Shown: positions 13,001-25,689, counted from the stretch's first letter. The stretch is 64,000 nucleotides of DNA from Mesodorylaimus sp. YZB2_4 (GCA_030248295.1 JASANH010001518.1:248001-312000); one strand, 5' to 3'. Notes: generated by a model not told the origin, from the letters alone. Numbers and translations: made by a program.

Positions 13001-14252
13001 TGATTTGAAATGTGCTCATAATAGGACAAGGCTCATCCATTCTTGGCATGAGTTAGGGAAATTTTACAGTGCTCAGAAGTTTTATCGCTTCATTAGAGCC
13101 ATTCGATACTATGATACCAGGTTGATATTGACCATCGTCAGTAGAGATAGCAGTGTTTATCGTTTATTGTGATTAAAAAAGGAAGAAAGAGCGAGTTTGA
13201 GCGGTGGAGTGACCCCCTTGCAGCCTGGCCACCTGTCAAAGTTTCAGTGTTCGTATTCACGACCAACGCTCGACCAACGCAGGCAACTTCCTCATTTTGC
13301 TCCATTCGTCAACCTCTTTAAGATTTCCTCTCCGAGGGCTTGCCGAAGACTGGGGCACACAGTTGCGCGGTACATTAGATTGAACTCGGCTTGATGGCCA
13401 CTCGCATCACATCACACAATGAAATAATGTGCACGTTATTCTGGGCGTCGTCGATCTAACTTTCAGTTTCAGTACGTTGGTATTACACGGTCCAGCAGGT
13501 CAGAGCAGGTCCGTCTTAGCTGTATATGTACTGTACTCGTACCCCCTCCCAAGTCCAACCCCTCTTGAGTGAGCGATCTATGGATTACCGACAGTGCTTC
13601 ACCTAAACTTAAATGTTATCCTGAAAGTCGGCAAATTCTAGAAAACGTCTCCTCATGTGTATATCATTGCTACGCAAAAATCTCCCCTTGAATCAAATTC
13701 TCCCCTTCAGGAGCCTACCTGATTTTTTTACCTCCCCAGGGAGATTCTCTAGCAAATACAGTTGTACGATTGGGGTCCGTCTGATCAGGACGGGGCACAC
13801 AAAAGTCTCTTGACAAATGTTTCCATTAGAACTACAGTCACTGTAAAATTACATCTTACAATTACAGTAGTGGATCTAACACATTCAATCTGCGCAGTTG
13901 TCGAGTTCGCTTTTCTGGTGGCAATTTTGCGACAATGGCAATACAGTAGGTAAAAAATACAGCGCCATTGGATTTGATCTGCAGAATGCTGCCGCTTTTC
14001 GTTAGCCAAAGCCAGGTTTGGGCCTCGCGTCAAAATGCAGGTACGTAGGTACTCGATAGTCACTAGTGACTGCTTTGGGACCGCTCACTCGCGTGAGCGC
14101 CCTCCCGATGCGTACAATGTTCGCATGTTCGCAGGCAAAGATCACATGGTTCGACTTTACAATCAGCAAACCAATATCGCCTCGGTTGCTCACGGATTCA
14201 TTCGCGGTCCCAAAGCAGTGCAGAACGATTGTTTGTCAGGTGCGAGACCGAA
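10062..14252. other. Gene-poor stretch
   Basis: Several ORFs occur, the longest plus-strand 12143-12832 (229 codons), but their translations look compositionally random and show no domain, signal peptide or splice chain. No RNA gene or repeat could be supported apart from short simple-sequence bits. I see no gene here. Confidence 0.5.
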
Positions 14253-15536
14253 ATGGCTGATAAAGGTGAAAAGGATCAAAATGAACCCGGCGCTTCACAA
14301 CCGAGCAGTTCCCAAAAGGATGAAACGACCGGGCAGAAGTAAGTCAGTTTCAGCTCTACTGTAGTATGCCTTACAACCCATGCCTTTGATTAGGATCAAG
14401 CTTTCGGATCTGATGAACCCATACGAGTATTCGCTGAAACGCGTTCACGTCAGGCCGGAGTTGGCTCGTCTGCCGTTGGGTATGAAGACCGAGGTAGTGT
14501 CGCCGGGCGCTGTCAAAGTGATCGACTTGAAGAAAGGAGGAATCGCCGACGCGCACGGGATCGAACTGGGCTCGTATTTGCTGTGTGCGAACGGTCGCCA
14601 ATGCACGGGCGATCCTGAGGATGTGAAAATGGGCGAACAAGGTCTGCGCATGACCATCGCTTTGAAACGTCGCAATCCGCTGAGTCCTGCAACGCCTCTC
14701 GCCTTTATTGGTCGTCATCTGCGCCAACCCGACTGCCAGTACATGCTCACGAGGTATCGCCTCTGTTCTTATCTTTTATCTCTTGGAGCTGCATGTGCCT
14801 TTTAGGTTGAATTTGATCACGTGCAAATTGGCGGCATTGCAGTTGGTCAAGGGAAAGGGCGACCGCGTATGCCTCGGCATTGGATCTGATCGAACGGCAA
14901 TCGACGCGTTCGGCTTGCGCGTCGGGGACGTGATCGTGGCTGTTGACTACGCTCCTGCGCGAGACTTGGCTTACTGCTCGCATTTGCTGAGGGGCGCTCA
15001 AAACGACATTATCGATTTGAGCATCGAGCGTCCGCCGAACGTTGCCGTGCCCGTCGTAAATGTCATGGTATTGCAAGTAAACAAGTTTATATAGGAAATG
15101 CTTCTCATTCTTGTCGTTATAGGTCAACGAGGCGGCCGCGGAAACTGAGCTCTCGCTTTCTTCGAACGATGACGACAATCAAGGAAGTCGTCCAGTGGGG
15201 CTGATGCCGTACAACGACGACGACCAGGCTGGTTTGGGACTGCAAGAGGAACTCGGCGGCGACCCTACTCTCGGGGTCCCCAGGGACATCCCCCCGGATG
15301 TGAACCGCATGATGCGAAAAATTGGTGCTCTCGATTTGGCCAAGAGAATCCTCGCCGCAAAGTCGCCTAAAGCAGCGGGCGCAGTCGGAGTCAAGCTGCC
15401 GCCATCTCCGCCAGCCGATGCCGATCAACCTCTGACTCTGACATCCGACGAGCCTCGACTCGTAAAGATAGCCAAAGTCGTCCAGAAGACCAAGTTGAGG
15501 AGGCCCGTGCAGAAACCGCCGTCGAAGAAGAAGTGA
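14253..15536 (+). CDS. Two-PDZ-domain protein
   Basis: Four exons in phase: 14253-14338, 14394-14753, 14806-15067 and 15123-15536, giving 373 aa. The N-terminal 30 residues are charged and disordered (MADKGEKDQNEPGASQ). PDZ1 lies at about residues 45-125 (VIDLKKGGIADAHGIELGSY, LRMTIALKR). PDZ2 is at about 150-235 (IDAFGLRVGDVIVAVDYA, DIIDLSIERP). The C-terminal 130 residues are an acidic then Lys/Pro-rich tail ending PPSKKK, with a possible amphipathic helix (VNRMMRKIGALDLAKRILA). PDZ domains bind C-terminal peptides and scaffold membrane complexes; the partner cannot be read from sequence. I do not recognise the orthologue. Confidence 0.8.
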
Positions 15537-17756
15537 GGTGACTGGTAATCAACCAATCCGCGCGCCAAGTGAATTGTGTAGTTAGTGTCGTGCAGGTGCC
15601 TACGAGTGCTCGTTGGGGAGTTCGCTGTGTCAAGCCCGCCAAAACATACGAAAAGTCAGAGTCAGAAGCTTGTTGTAACGGAACTGTGGTGGTAAAATGT
15701 GCCATCTGGCAGACAATACGCCGCACTAGTAATTTCCGCTGCCGTATGTGGACACCAAAAATACATCTCACTATTCCACCTTCAAATCATTAATCCCGCA
15801 GTATCAGAGACCGTCAAAGTTTTAGCTCCCTCGGACTCTTGATCAGACGGAAAATTAGAAAAACTTACCAGCTAGAATTCCTTTCACGCCACGAGCATCT
15901 TTATTTAACCTAATCATGACGCGGTCGATCCATGTAGGCACAGCGAGCAGAATCGGGAGACGCACTCTAACATGCGAGCGGAGTTTATTTAGCGCCCATA
16001 CAATGTAAAAACTTGAAAATTCGGACAGTCTCGGAGCCGTAAGCACAGTGCGAAAGCTCCAATGGTCACTGCCTCAGGTAATATGGGCCTGGACGTACAA
16101 TGGCTAGAGTAATGAGTGTGCTAATTAGAAGCAGGATTAGAGATCGTTAGGCGAGGTGCAGTAGTAGGGGTACTAAGTGTATGGTGACATGGACGAATAC
16201 ACACCTACATCCTGATACTGGAAAGTTGTCTATAGTCAGGAAAACGTTTGTCGTTGTGAAATCACGTGCTATGTGAGGGACGAGTGCGCAAGATGTGTAC
16301 GTGTAGAAGCTGGGTCCCAAAACATGCCTGTGTATCAAAGGATAATGGCGTGCGCACTGGATCGTCGCTTTTGTTAGGTGATGTTTCTCTGACGATGAGA
16401 GTTGTTTACTGTACTAATTTTGGCATCATAAACTTTGCCTATATCTTGTTGTAGGCGGGCTAGGAACCTGGCGTCGAATGCAACGGCAAGCTAGCTCTCT
16501 CTTCTAGGATCATTATTTTACAATCTCATGCGAACCTTTGGAACAAGATGACCAGACCAGCAGAGAATTGGAGCAGACCACGGAGCCATGCGCCGCCCAA
16601 GATAGAGAGATCTAGATCTGCTGGTGAAGTGACATAAGTAGATGCAAATCAGCAGGAAGCAGCAGCGGCCTTCGAGATGGAACGAATTAGGAATTTGACG
16701 TGACAGGCCGGGGGTCCATTTTGGTCGACTTTCTCGAACTGCTTTGAATGCATGATTTAGCAGGACACCATATTCCAGCATAGACTGTTTCTGAGGGCAA
16801 GATTATTGTCATGTGCAGATGAACTCATGGCAGCAGAAGGTACCTAGATAAAAGGTTAAGCCTAAAGTAAGATGCGACTCCATGATCAAGGTTTTCAGTC
16901 TTTTTGAATTGCACTTGTTTTATATGCTCGTATCTCGAATGTCTCTGAGAGCCTGAATGCGCTTCAGCGTTTGTCTAATCTAAAAAAATAATGGCAAAGC
17001 CCACCACTGTGCCAGGAAAAGTGTCTACGTAGTATACGCAATGTGTCCTTGCTAACGCCTTCGGGCACAGGAAACATATTTGACCAAACATGGGGCATAA
17101 AATCGTTGTCAGCGCTACTGACTAATGATTGACTCTAATATCCATAAAGTTCATATAGTACTAGGGTGAGTGATCTGGAGATTAGATTCTGCGCGCAGGC
17201 ACTCATTCAATGTCAGTTTCGTCGCTGTAAGTGGCTGAGAGGCACAACTTTGTTTTGTAGTCAAGGCTCTGTAGGAAGCCAGCTGTCGCTCCTCCTATGC
17301 GAACCAAAGTCGCAGGTCCCTACTGTCCAACCATTTAGGACCGAACACAAATGAATAACTGGCTTACCCGCAAAGCAGGCAGGCAGGCTAGACAAGCACG
17401 CTAGACAAGCAGACTAATGTGTGCCCGCGAGCGACACCACAGCCAGGTCAATTCACTGTCACGTAGACAGTCCACCTATCACAGCTCTGTCGGTCGATTC
17501 CGGACGCGACTCCTGACGACTGGCCACCAGCATCCCACAGATGGCCGCTGAATGCATTTGCCTGGTGATCCTATCCACCTCGATCATACATGCATGCTGC
17601 TGTCCTGGTGATAAGAACCGCCTCAAATGTGAACCTCCGTGCTTGCAGAAGGAGCAATCTGGCGCGCGACCATTTGCTGCGGCAAGTCAACCCACGACGT
17701 TCAGTAATTGGGAGCAATAAGACACTTTGGTCTTTGGGAGTAATAAGACACTTCGG
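15537..17756. other. Intergenic stretch without a supported gene
   Basis: Only short ORFs without domain or splice support occur. No RNA gene recognised. Confidence 0.45.
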
Positions 17757-18106
17757 AGCAGGGGCGGAACCCTTAAGCAGCTCTCGCGTACAACCACTTG
17801 AGTCCCTCACTGCCCACTGAGACAGTGCTTTCACGTTTCAGGCTCGCTGATTCGGAAGTGTTTGCTCAAGTAGTAAGGAGACTTCGATGAGGCACGAGGG
17901 TCACTTATTGGCATTTCAGGGACTGCCCAAGAAGACCATTGGTCAAGGTGGCGAGCCGGCACCCATGAAACGATGGCTGATAACATCGGCCGCCGCCTAT
18001 GGCCTCTCTTCCTATTCGGCTGACAGTACACCGACTCACCGTTGATTGCAGCAATAGAGCTAATCGCGTCCTACAAGACAAGAGGCGACACAATCTAGTC
18101 ATGCAC
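17757..18106. repeat. 350-bp duplication, copy 1
   Basis: This block is nearly identical to 18387-18736, with an offset of 630 bp. I count about five substitutions (for example CCCTTAAG versus CCCTCAAG, and CATGAAACG versus CATGGAACG) and no indels, so roughly 98-99% identity. Boundaries are sharp on both sides. Neither copy encodes a recognisable protein. Confidence 0.9.
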
Positions 18107-18386
18107 AATCTAGTCCTTTCAGAGTGCTAAGCCAGGGCCGTCCGCATACCTCCTTCCGCCCTTTCTTGCGCCTAATGGGTCTTGACTGCTTCAGCTTGGC
18201 TTGCGCTTTGTTTAACGATCAGACTATCCAACTCGAACGTTTTCGATGCTGGCACTGTCAGTGGTAGCTTCGGTTCCTTCTAACTTCGTTTCAGCACCGT
18301 TTAGGCGGAGCTTACGATTAGTCGGGAGCGAGGCAACCGCTTCAGGAAAGGACAATGGTCAGCAGAGATGGTAGAGGAGGGGAGGC

Positions 18387-18736
18387 AGCAGGGGCGGAAC
18401 CCTCAAGCAGCTCTCGCGTACAACCACTTGAGTCCCTCACTGCCCACTGAGACAGCGCTCTCACGTTTCAGGCTCGCTGATTCGGAAGTGTTTGCTCAAG
18501 TAGTAAGGAGACTTCGATGAGGCACGAGGGTCACTTATTGTCATTTCAGGGACTGCCCAAGAAGACCATTGGTCAAGGTGGCGAGCCGGCACCCATGGAA
18601 CGATGGCTGATAACATCGGCCGCCGCCTATGGCCTCTCTTCCTATTCGGCTGACAGTACACCGACTCACCGTTGATTGCAGCAATAGAGCTAATCGCGTC
18701 CTACAAGACAAGAGGCGACACAATCTAGTCATGCAC
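18387..18736. repeat. 350-bp duplication, copy 2
   Basis: Direct-orientation partner of 17757-18106, separated from it by 280 bp of unrelated sequence. The low divergence implies a recent local duplication or insertion of the same element twice. Confidence 0.9.
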
Positions 18737-19451
18737 GAGAAGAACACGCATTATCAAGGCTTTGACTTATTTTTGGAGATTCATGTACAATGTGCCATGT
18801 TAAAGGTCACTTTCATGGACTCAAGAAACTTCATATACGTGCGGGCAACGAAGCACTATGTCTACTTTGATGCGCGAGCCCCCATGACTCAACTACACTA
18901 AAGTAGGGCGCATTAAAATGGGAGACGGAAACACCTCCAAGACTGCTACGCGCAGAACCATGTGCGATTTCCCCACCGAATTTGGTGCCCGTTCAAAGTG
19001 GGCAGGCACGAGTGTGTTATTCCCCTCAGACAAGACCAGGTCGACCCATCAACCAGTCATTTACGGTTCAGATAGCAACTCGTTCTACGACAATTTCTCT
19101 AATGGCAGCCGTGATGAGTATCCGACGCCATCCGATTTCTCGCGCCTCCACACAAGCGCACGACAGGTCACACATCACTGCACGTTCATCACACGTAAAC
19201 GAACCGGACGAAACACAAAATCGAACACTATATCACGGGCGTATGAGCTTTCGCTACCCGACAACGCATCACGCAAGAAAAGAAGAAGAACCTCTAATAT
19301 GCTATATACTGTAGATAAACCATCTGAGTCCTCTCATTACGCCTTGTGAAGCTCATCAATTTAAGTATAAACAATAGACACACCTGCGTGAGCAATGCAG
19401 CTCATCTTCTAACTCGAACACACTCTGCCCTCCTACTGTGACCCAAGCTAA
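18737..19451. other. Intergenic stretch, 3' side of the SLC10 gene
   Basis: A plus-strand ORF at 18918-19349 (143 codons) is Ser/Thr/Arg-rich with no domain or splice support. Nothing else could be supported. Confidence 0.4.
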
Positions 19452-21849
19452 TCAAGTAACAACCTCTAACATCTTGGCTTCCTCATTCTCGTCGTTCTCC
19501 TTGCGATACACGAAACCGTTGGCGTGAGGTATGGTACCGACATCGCCATTCTGCAGCTGATTACGCTCCTCGCTCGCATTCGTTTGCTCGTTATCCGTAC
19601 CGCATTCGCCTTCCTTCGATATAGCCACCATAGCCGTCGTGCCATTCGGGATGGCTTTTCCAGCCCAACCATCAGCAGATTCGATGCTGGCTTTCTGGCT
19701 TTTCTTCTTTTTCTCATGACGCCATTTCACAACGTAATGGATCACTAAAGCTACCACCATGGGTGCCGGCGTGAACATTGCCACTACAACCGGCAACACG
19801 GCTGCTAGATCGGCGTCTGGTTGCGCGAATGACAGCTAAACAAATAGAAGGAACAAATTAGCACAAGGAACAGAAATAACAGGCACGCACTACTGTACGT
19901 GCCTGCCGAGGCCGGCGCGCCCTCACACAAAACTCGAGTCCTGTACCACAAACGAAACATGCAGTCCATCCATACCTGCAGCAACATGATAGCGATTCCC
20001 GTATTCTGGATGCCAGTTTCAATCGATATGGCAATCACGTTTGCTTTCGATTGACGAGCCAAAACGGCGATCAGCAAACCAAAACCAAAACCGAGCCACG
20101 GCAATCCCAAGCCTCCGATCAACACACGCCACGTCATCAGACGGAACATGTACAGATTGGCGTAGACACCAAACGTACAAATGAACACGATGATGATGCC
20201 CAAAAATGGACGAAGTGCCTGCAAGAACCACAAACAGTAGCTCTCAAACAGCAGCTACACAGTCGCTGTTCCTACCTTCTTTCCACGGTCGGCGAGTTTA
20301 GGCCAGTAACGACGCACCATAACACCAGCGCAAAGTGGCAGGATCAACATCAGCAGAGAATAGACGATATTATTGTAGGGGATACTGATACGATTACCCG
20401 GATGCTCTACCAAAAACTGACGTCCCAAAGCAAACATCCAAAACGGCATCATGGCTGAAAATAACGGGAGTTTGTAGTAAGCAGCAAAGAGCATCCTAAA
20501 ATCGCCAACTTACCCAAGGACAGCAAAGTGCTCAAGAACGTCATCGTAATGGACAAATCCACATTTCCGTCCAATAGAACCGTGTATGCATTGGAAGCGC
20601 CGCCACCCGGACAGCACCCAGTCGTAAAAAGGCCAAGGCCCAAATTGTACAAGCCAACAGGGACGAAAAATATACGAGCTAACGTATATGAGATCTGCAA
20701 CGGAGAATCAGCTCACAACTCTACTCTGCCTTGATACATATCCCATCAAGGCTAATAAGTGCGAACTTAACGAGTACCCATATCTTAATCAGGGCAATTC
20801 GAGCGAGGCTGATGCTTAACAGATCACCACTAGAACTCTCTCAAAGAGTCGCCCGCTTCACTCTGCACCCGTTTGGACATTAGCCAGGCCAAAGCCTCTC
20901 ATTTAACGGATTAAAAAAATCGAGAACTTACCACAGGCATAACTAAAAACTGGCAGAAGAACCCAATGGCTGGTGAAAACGGTTTCTTGATGACCTCGAT
21001 GACGACATTCAGGTTCAGTTGGGTGCCCATAAGTACGTTGGCCACGATCAACAAGATCATGAGGGTTCCGACGAAAATGTGAGCCAACTTTTTATCGTGC
21101 CGTACCACCGACACGTTGTACGTGTATTCGACAATGGCTTTATTGGCGCCTTTCGTTTCATCGGTCGAAATTGAACCGTTTTTCACCTTTTCCGCTTCTT
21201 CTTCGTTGAGCGCATACACTTCAATTCCAATTTTGGTCTTGCCCAAAAAGAGGCCCTTTACGGTGAACGAAGTTTCCAGAAACCAATGATCATCGTCGTC
21301 GTCGTCACCGTCACCATCGCCCTCGCCACTAGAGTTCCAAGTACCATTGGCGGCAGATGCGCGATCGAACGATCCAACTCGTCTTTGATGCACGGCTGGC
21401 GGATCAACAAGACGTGCGATAGCGGTGTTATCGATTTTGAATTCGAAGGCGACGGATGGAGGTGGTGGTGATGGCGGAGCGGAGGAGCCGAACGGTAGGG
21501 CTTTTGTTGCCGCATATGAGCTGGTGCCGTTCCGAGTTTCGAACACGTATTTTCCATCGAGGCGTTGCCGTTGAAACGATACCCGAATCCAAACGGTACG
21601 ATTGGTATTTTCTTTCAGATTTTCCAAATATGGAGGCGAAAACGTGATATTGGTCAACGCATCGCCCAAACTAGCAGCAACGGACGATACGAACGTATTC
21701 AAAAGCGTGATCAGGATCCACATGAAAAATTTGACTGGACAACGGCTGTAGCGTATGGCGACCATGGCTGGAGAGGAGTATCGACGTCGTCCTTCTCCAC
21801 CAAAGTCTTCGTCTAAAAAGGTATTGCAAAATTCGAACGAGGTCGACAT
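19452..21849 (-). CDS. SLC10-family (bile acid:sodium symporter type) transporter with large ectodomain
   Basis: Five exons in phase (21849-20932, 20694-20514, 20454-20276, 20218-19976, 19835-19452) encode about 634 aa. ATG 21849 is the first ATG in the open frame. Residues about 35-60 are a signal/anchor helix. A ~220-residue extracellular beta-type region with several N-x-S/T sites and an Asp/Gly run (GDGDGDDDDDDH) follows, as in the SLC10A3/A5-like branch. The transporter core comes next: KKLAHIFVGTLMILLIVAN, the SLC10 signature CCPGGGASN, DLSITMTFLSTLLSLA and IETGIQNTGIAIML, which match the GCCPGG...N and ETG.QN motifs of the family. The C-terminal tail is acidic. The family couples sodium to bile salts, sulphated steroids or other organic anions; nematodes lack classical bile, so the substrate is unknown. 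Confidence 0.92.
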
Positions 21850-23705
21850 TGCCAAGCATCAAAAATTTTTTAACGAACAATAGAAGGCTGGCCGAGATGA
21901 GAGTGCGCAGCACATACAAGTTTTCATACAACGTAGGTGTTTCGAGCAGGCTGAAAATACGTATGGGTGCTCGGGAACACAATGTTCTCAACATACGCCC
22001 CAGTTTCCATTTATATATCCTGAATAAAGTCACGACTCTTAAAACTGCAATTCTAGTTGAACATACAATCCACGCCCTACATACGACCTACCTGGCCCGT
22101 GACCAGACCGACTGCGGCTACCCTGTGACACCTTCCGCCCTATATTTTTCATTGTCTCCTGCGCAAAGATCGATCAGAACGATCCTCTAATTAGTCTACT
22201 TGATGGCACACTCGTGAGCTAACTGGCATATGCTGCGATCGCATTGGTGACAAAGGAAGCCGCTAAATAACGACACAGCGGCGTCCCACGTCCGTAGCCC
22301 GGGTGTGGACTAGAAAACCGATAGGGCTGCCCTCGGGTGACCAAGCCTACGCATACGTGTACCAAGAACACCCAACATCACGCGCACGGTACCGAAATCG
22401 TGCCTACGTTAGATACTCGGCACGTAAGACGCAAAAACCTAGACCGAAGGCCGGATATTCGAGAAAAGGAAAGGAAACAGCAGTGTTCTCCCACAAGTGT
22501 GAACAGATGGATCGGAAATAGAACGTCGCCAAAGGATAAGGAAAATTCGCACACGGCATTAGCTTTTACCCTCGCTTCTACTTATACCTGAGATCAGTAC
22601 GCTTCTACATTTTGTATCCTGTAGAACTATGGGTCGGTCGGAGGAAAACAGCACGGTAGGTTCTAAAAAAATCTACCTAGTAGTGCCAGCTGTTTAATTG
22701 CCGACTCAGGACACCAAGAAATTCCCTGGCACCAGACATCACAGCATACAAAAGCAGCCACTAAAGAACCAGCCCGAGTCTTACGTATGTTAAGTTAGCG
22801 CTAATCCTTGCAAACGTAAAACATTTAGGCCTACAAATGAGAATGGTCTCCATCTAGACGGGATGTAAAAATTCACGAACAAGTGCTCTACTCTAAACAA
22901 ACACAGACACGCATACTCTCAGATCGGCTGGCCATTCGCCTACAAGCAATTAGAACACACACCTGGAACTTACGTCAGCTATGAACTAATGAAGACTGGA
23001 CGGGCTTATCGTTAACTCGTGCGTTCGACGGGCGGGAGGACGAATGATCGCGTGTCTTATCGAGAAGACGAGAGGGCAATGCCGTAGACCGTATAAGGTC
23101 ACCGAATAAATTTTTCGTTCCAAGCAAATGCGACCGACACCGGTACGGGAGATACCTGCTGCACCTAACAGCGAAGGTTGGAGGAAGAGAAAAGAGAAAT
23201 GGCACGTTCTGGTCGCACGTGCCCTCCCCAAGGACGCGATAATGGATACTGTATAGATTCAGCTATAAAATAAATTACTCAATTTCGCAGAAAAAGAGGT
23301 TTATTATGGCAGACTAGGTAACTAAAATATTTACATCGTTGGTATAAAAGGCTATATTAGAGAGTTTTTGTCAAACTAAAAAAGTTTTGGCGAATCTGAA
23401 TCACTCCTTATGGCTGCAAACGTGTTCCCTTTTACGGCGCATCTAAATAAAAGCTTGCAGTGTGGATGAGTGACAGTTCAAGAAACGTCAACAAGTCAAA
23501 GGCTGTGCTGTGAGCGATATATAGATAGCAGGTAAGGTAAAGGTCTACCTAATTTTCGTCTGACGTGGACCTTCTCTTTTCTCAGATGTACCTAGCTGTC
23601 GAAGGAATGTCATCAGTGAGAAATATCGGCGTGCTTTGACTTTATGTAGTCCGGATATGAAGGTATACTCATGTTCTCAAATACTGTATTGCTTTCTGAT
23701 TTCAG
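21850..23705. other. Intergenic stretch between SLC10 and FAM174-like genes
   Basis: Divergent promoter region for the two flanking genes. No supported gene was found. An upstream signal-peptide exon of the FAM174-like gene is expected somewhere here but could not be identified. Confidence 0.4.
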
Positions 23706-24818
23706 TGACAGAAACTGGATGGCCGGTACCTCGACAAATAAATCGTTGTCCACGACGACAACGATCGGAAACAATGCTGATTCTGGAAAGATAACGGGTG
23801 TATCTAACATTACTAAACCCCAAACAGCCGACGGGGGCGACGGATTGTTTTCCGAATTTAATGTCAATGACGGGATGCTAATGCGAGTAACCTATGTGTA
23901 AGTAATTGACTCTATTCTGCGTTGTGGGAAGGTACCAGGCAGAAAAACTCACGAGGCAAAGTTGGTTGACACCTGGGAATCGGCCGATTTGGTGGCCTGG
24001 TGGTGCCAAGCGGGTGAAGCGCTAAAAATACACCGTCCTGTTTGATTTCAGGCTACTCGGGCTAACCTTCGTCTTGGTTGTGTACTTCGGAATAAAGTTC
24101 TGGAGGTAAGTTATCATGGTCGATGAATCGAAGGGACCACTTCAAAACTATCGTTTGTTACTGAGACTGTACGCAACTGAATCGTAGATATGTATGCTTG
24201 CCCTGCTCATGTGTACATACAATTATTTGGCATGCATGGATCCATGCATGCCACATAATTGTACACATCCACCATGGATTCTAGTGTATCAATGACGGTA
24301 TGTCTGGAGATTTTTGGGTGAGGTTTAGGCATGTGACGTGTCACCCTCTCCTCTACGTGTCCCGCCTCGGTTCTCATACGCTCCTTATCTCAGGAATCGT
24401 ATCACGAAATCTGGCAGTGAGTAGGGGTACCCGACTGTGGACATACGAAAATGTAAACCTGAGACCGGTCTCACAATCACCTAGTTACGTGGACCACGTG
24501 TCAAGTTACACCAGCAGACCACGGAGGTTCGACAGCTCTGGACCATGGTCACTAGACTTGGTCTGGATCCGTCAGCACTCGTCTGTTTTGCATTACCCTT
24601 TGCTGCCCCTATCTTACATCAGACAGCAGGCTGACTGGCCACATTTCAGGCTTCGTCGACGCAAGACCAATATTCGTCGGTACGATGTGTTAAGCACTCA
24701 GCGCGTGGCCACTGATATCGGCCTGGATTCGGGATCGGACGATGAGCTCTTCGACGATGCTCAGGCCAAATTGGTGCGTGACACAAGTGGCAGCGGTGGG
24801 CGCAATGCGTCTCGGTGA
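23706..24818 (+). CDS. FAM174: FAM174-like single-pass membrane protein (5' exon missing)
   Basis: Exons 23706-23897, 24052-24105 and 24650-24818 join in phase. The first starts at an acceptor (GATTTCAG) and encodes a Ser/Thr/Gly-rich luminal stalk. The second encodes the hydrophobic helix (LLGLTFVLVVYFGIKFW). The third encodes a basic stop-transfer (RLRRRKTNIRRYDVL) and an acidic tail (GLDSGSDDELFDDAQ). FAM174A/B have the same order: stalk, TM, then RRRNRKTRRYGVL-type and acidic DDE..LFD motifs. FAM174B helps maintain Golgi organisation; function here is inferred. A signal-peptide exon is expected upstream, although ATG 23671 in the same frame could also start it. The second intron contains a strong inverted repeat. 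Confidence 0.75.
24218..24263. repeat. Inverted repeat / cruciform-prone palindrome in intron
   Basis: Centred between 24240 and 24241, 12-nt arms at 24229-24240 and 24241-24252 are perfectly complementary (left arm GGCATGCATGGA). One mismatch further out, pairing resumes over ATAATTGTA, giving about 22-23 bp arms with no loop. It lies in the second intron of the FAM174-like gene. Confidence 0.85.
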
Positions 24819-25157
24819 ACTGAATTCTGGTCATATGTTTTCTCCCTTCTGCTCTTGGTCATGTGTAAGCACTGTTCAGAATTGGATTTATGAAACTACA
24901 CTGTACTTTCCTACCTTGTGCGTGTGGGAGCTTTAAGACGGTGCGTGTCCCACCTATTTCTTACGTCATGAAATTTTGTAAATGGATTGGTGTCTGTATG
25001 TGGATAATATCTATGGGCCATCAGTGGATCAAAGACCTCTACAAGCATCATAGACGGATGCGTGGGAAAACCATGCGCGTTGGTATTGTATAAATTGCAT
25101 AGGAAGGATGCCGAATGGGTTCAGGGCAACAGAAGTCCAGTGAAGGTGACATGGGTC

Positions 25158-25520
25158 CAAGTATGGGCAAGGTCGGCTGGGTTAGGTGGGGGATTTGGGA
25201 AGGGGTAGAGATCATATCATATCAGATCGCCTGATCTGATCGCGTGTGAGATGGGTCAGGCCAGGTCAGGTTTGAGTAAAGTGAGTGAGTTGTATGACTG
25301 TTTACATACAGCACTGTAGGCTGGCTGAACAATCGGCCTGTGCTGGGAGGCTAGGGCTTGGTCCAGCCTAGATACAGTTTGATCGCTTTTGCTTCCTTCC
25401 TTTTCTTCCTGGTGGACCTGAGGGGCTGGGGGGGGGGGGTGAGTTTTGAGAGGAAGTTTCAACAGAGTTTTGGCTGGCCCAACAGAGGGCTTACCCCGCC
25501 TAGCCCCTTGCCCATACTTG
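25158..25520. mobile_element. TIR-bounded non-autonomous element, copy 2 (MITE-like)
   Basis: The left end CAAGTATGGGCAAGG at 25158 is the exact reverse complement of the right end CCTTGCCCATACTTG at 25506-25520. The next bases continue partial pairing (GGCT..TTAGG versus CCT.AGCC). The 363-bp unit shares its interior with copy 1 at 954-1935. It has no coding capacity and contains a run of about ten G near 25430. These traits fit a non-autonomous cut-and-paste element. I could not define a target-site duplication. Confidence 0.7.
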
Positions 25521-25689
25521 CGGGTCCCCAAAAAACCTAGCCAGGTCTGAAACCTCCCAAAATCACCCTAAATTTTGTGGTCAAAGTTGACTGTTTTGGT
25601 GTATGTGCCTCTCGCTCCTTTAGTAGGTTCCAGAAATGTACGGGTGCCAAGAGCATGGCATATGACTTTTCATGGCTTATTGATTAATG

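Noticed and set aside
18918..19349. 143-codon Ser/Arg-rich ORF
   Set aside because: No domain, not linked to flanking exons, and an alternative frame is equally open.
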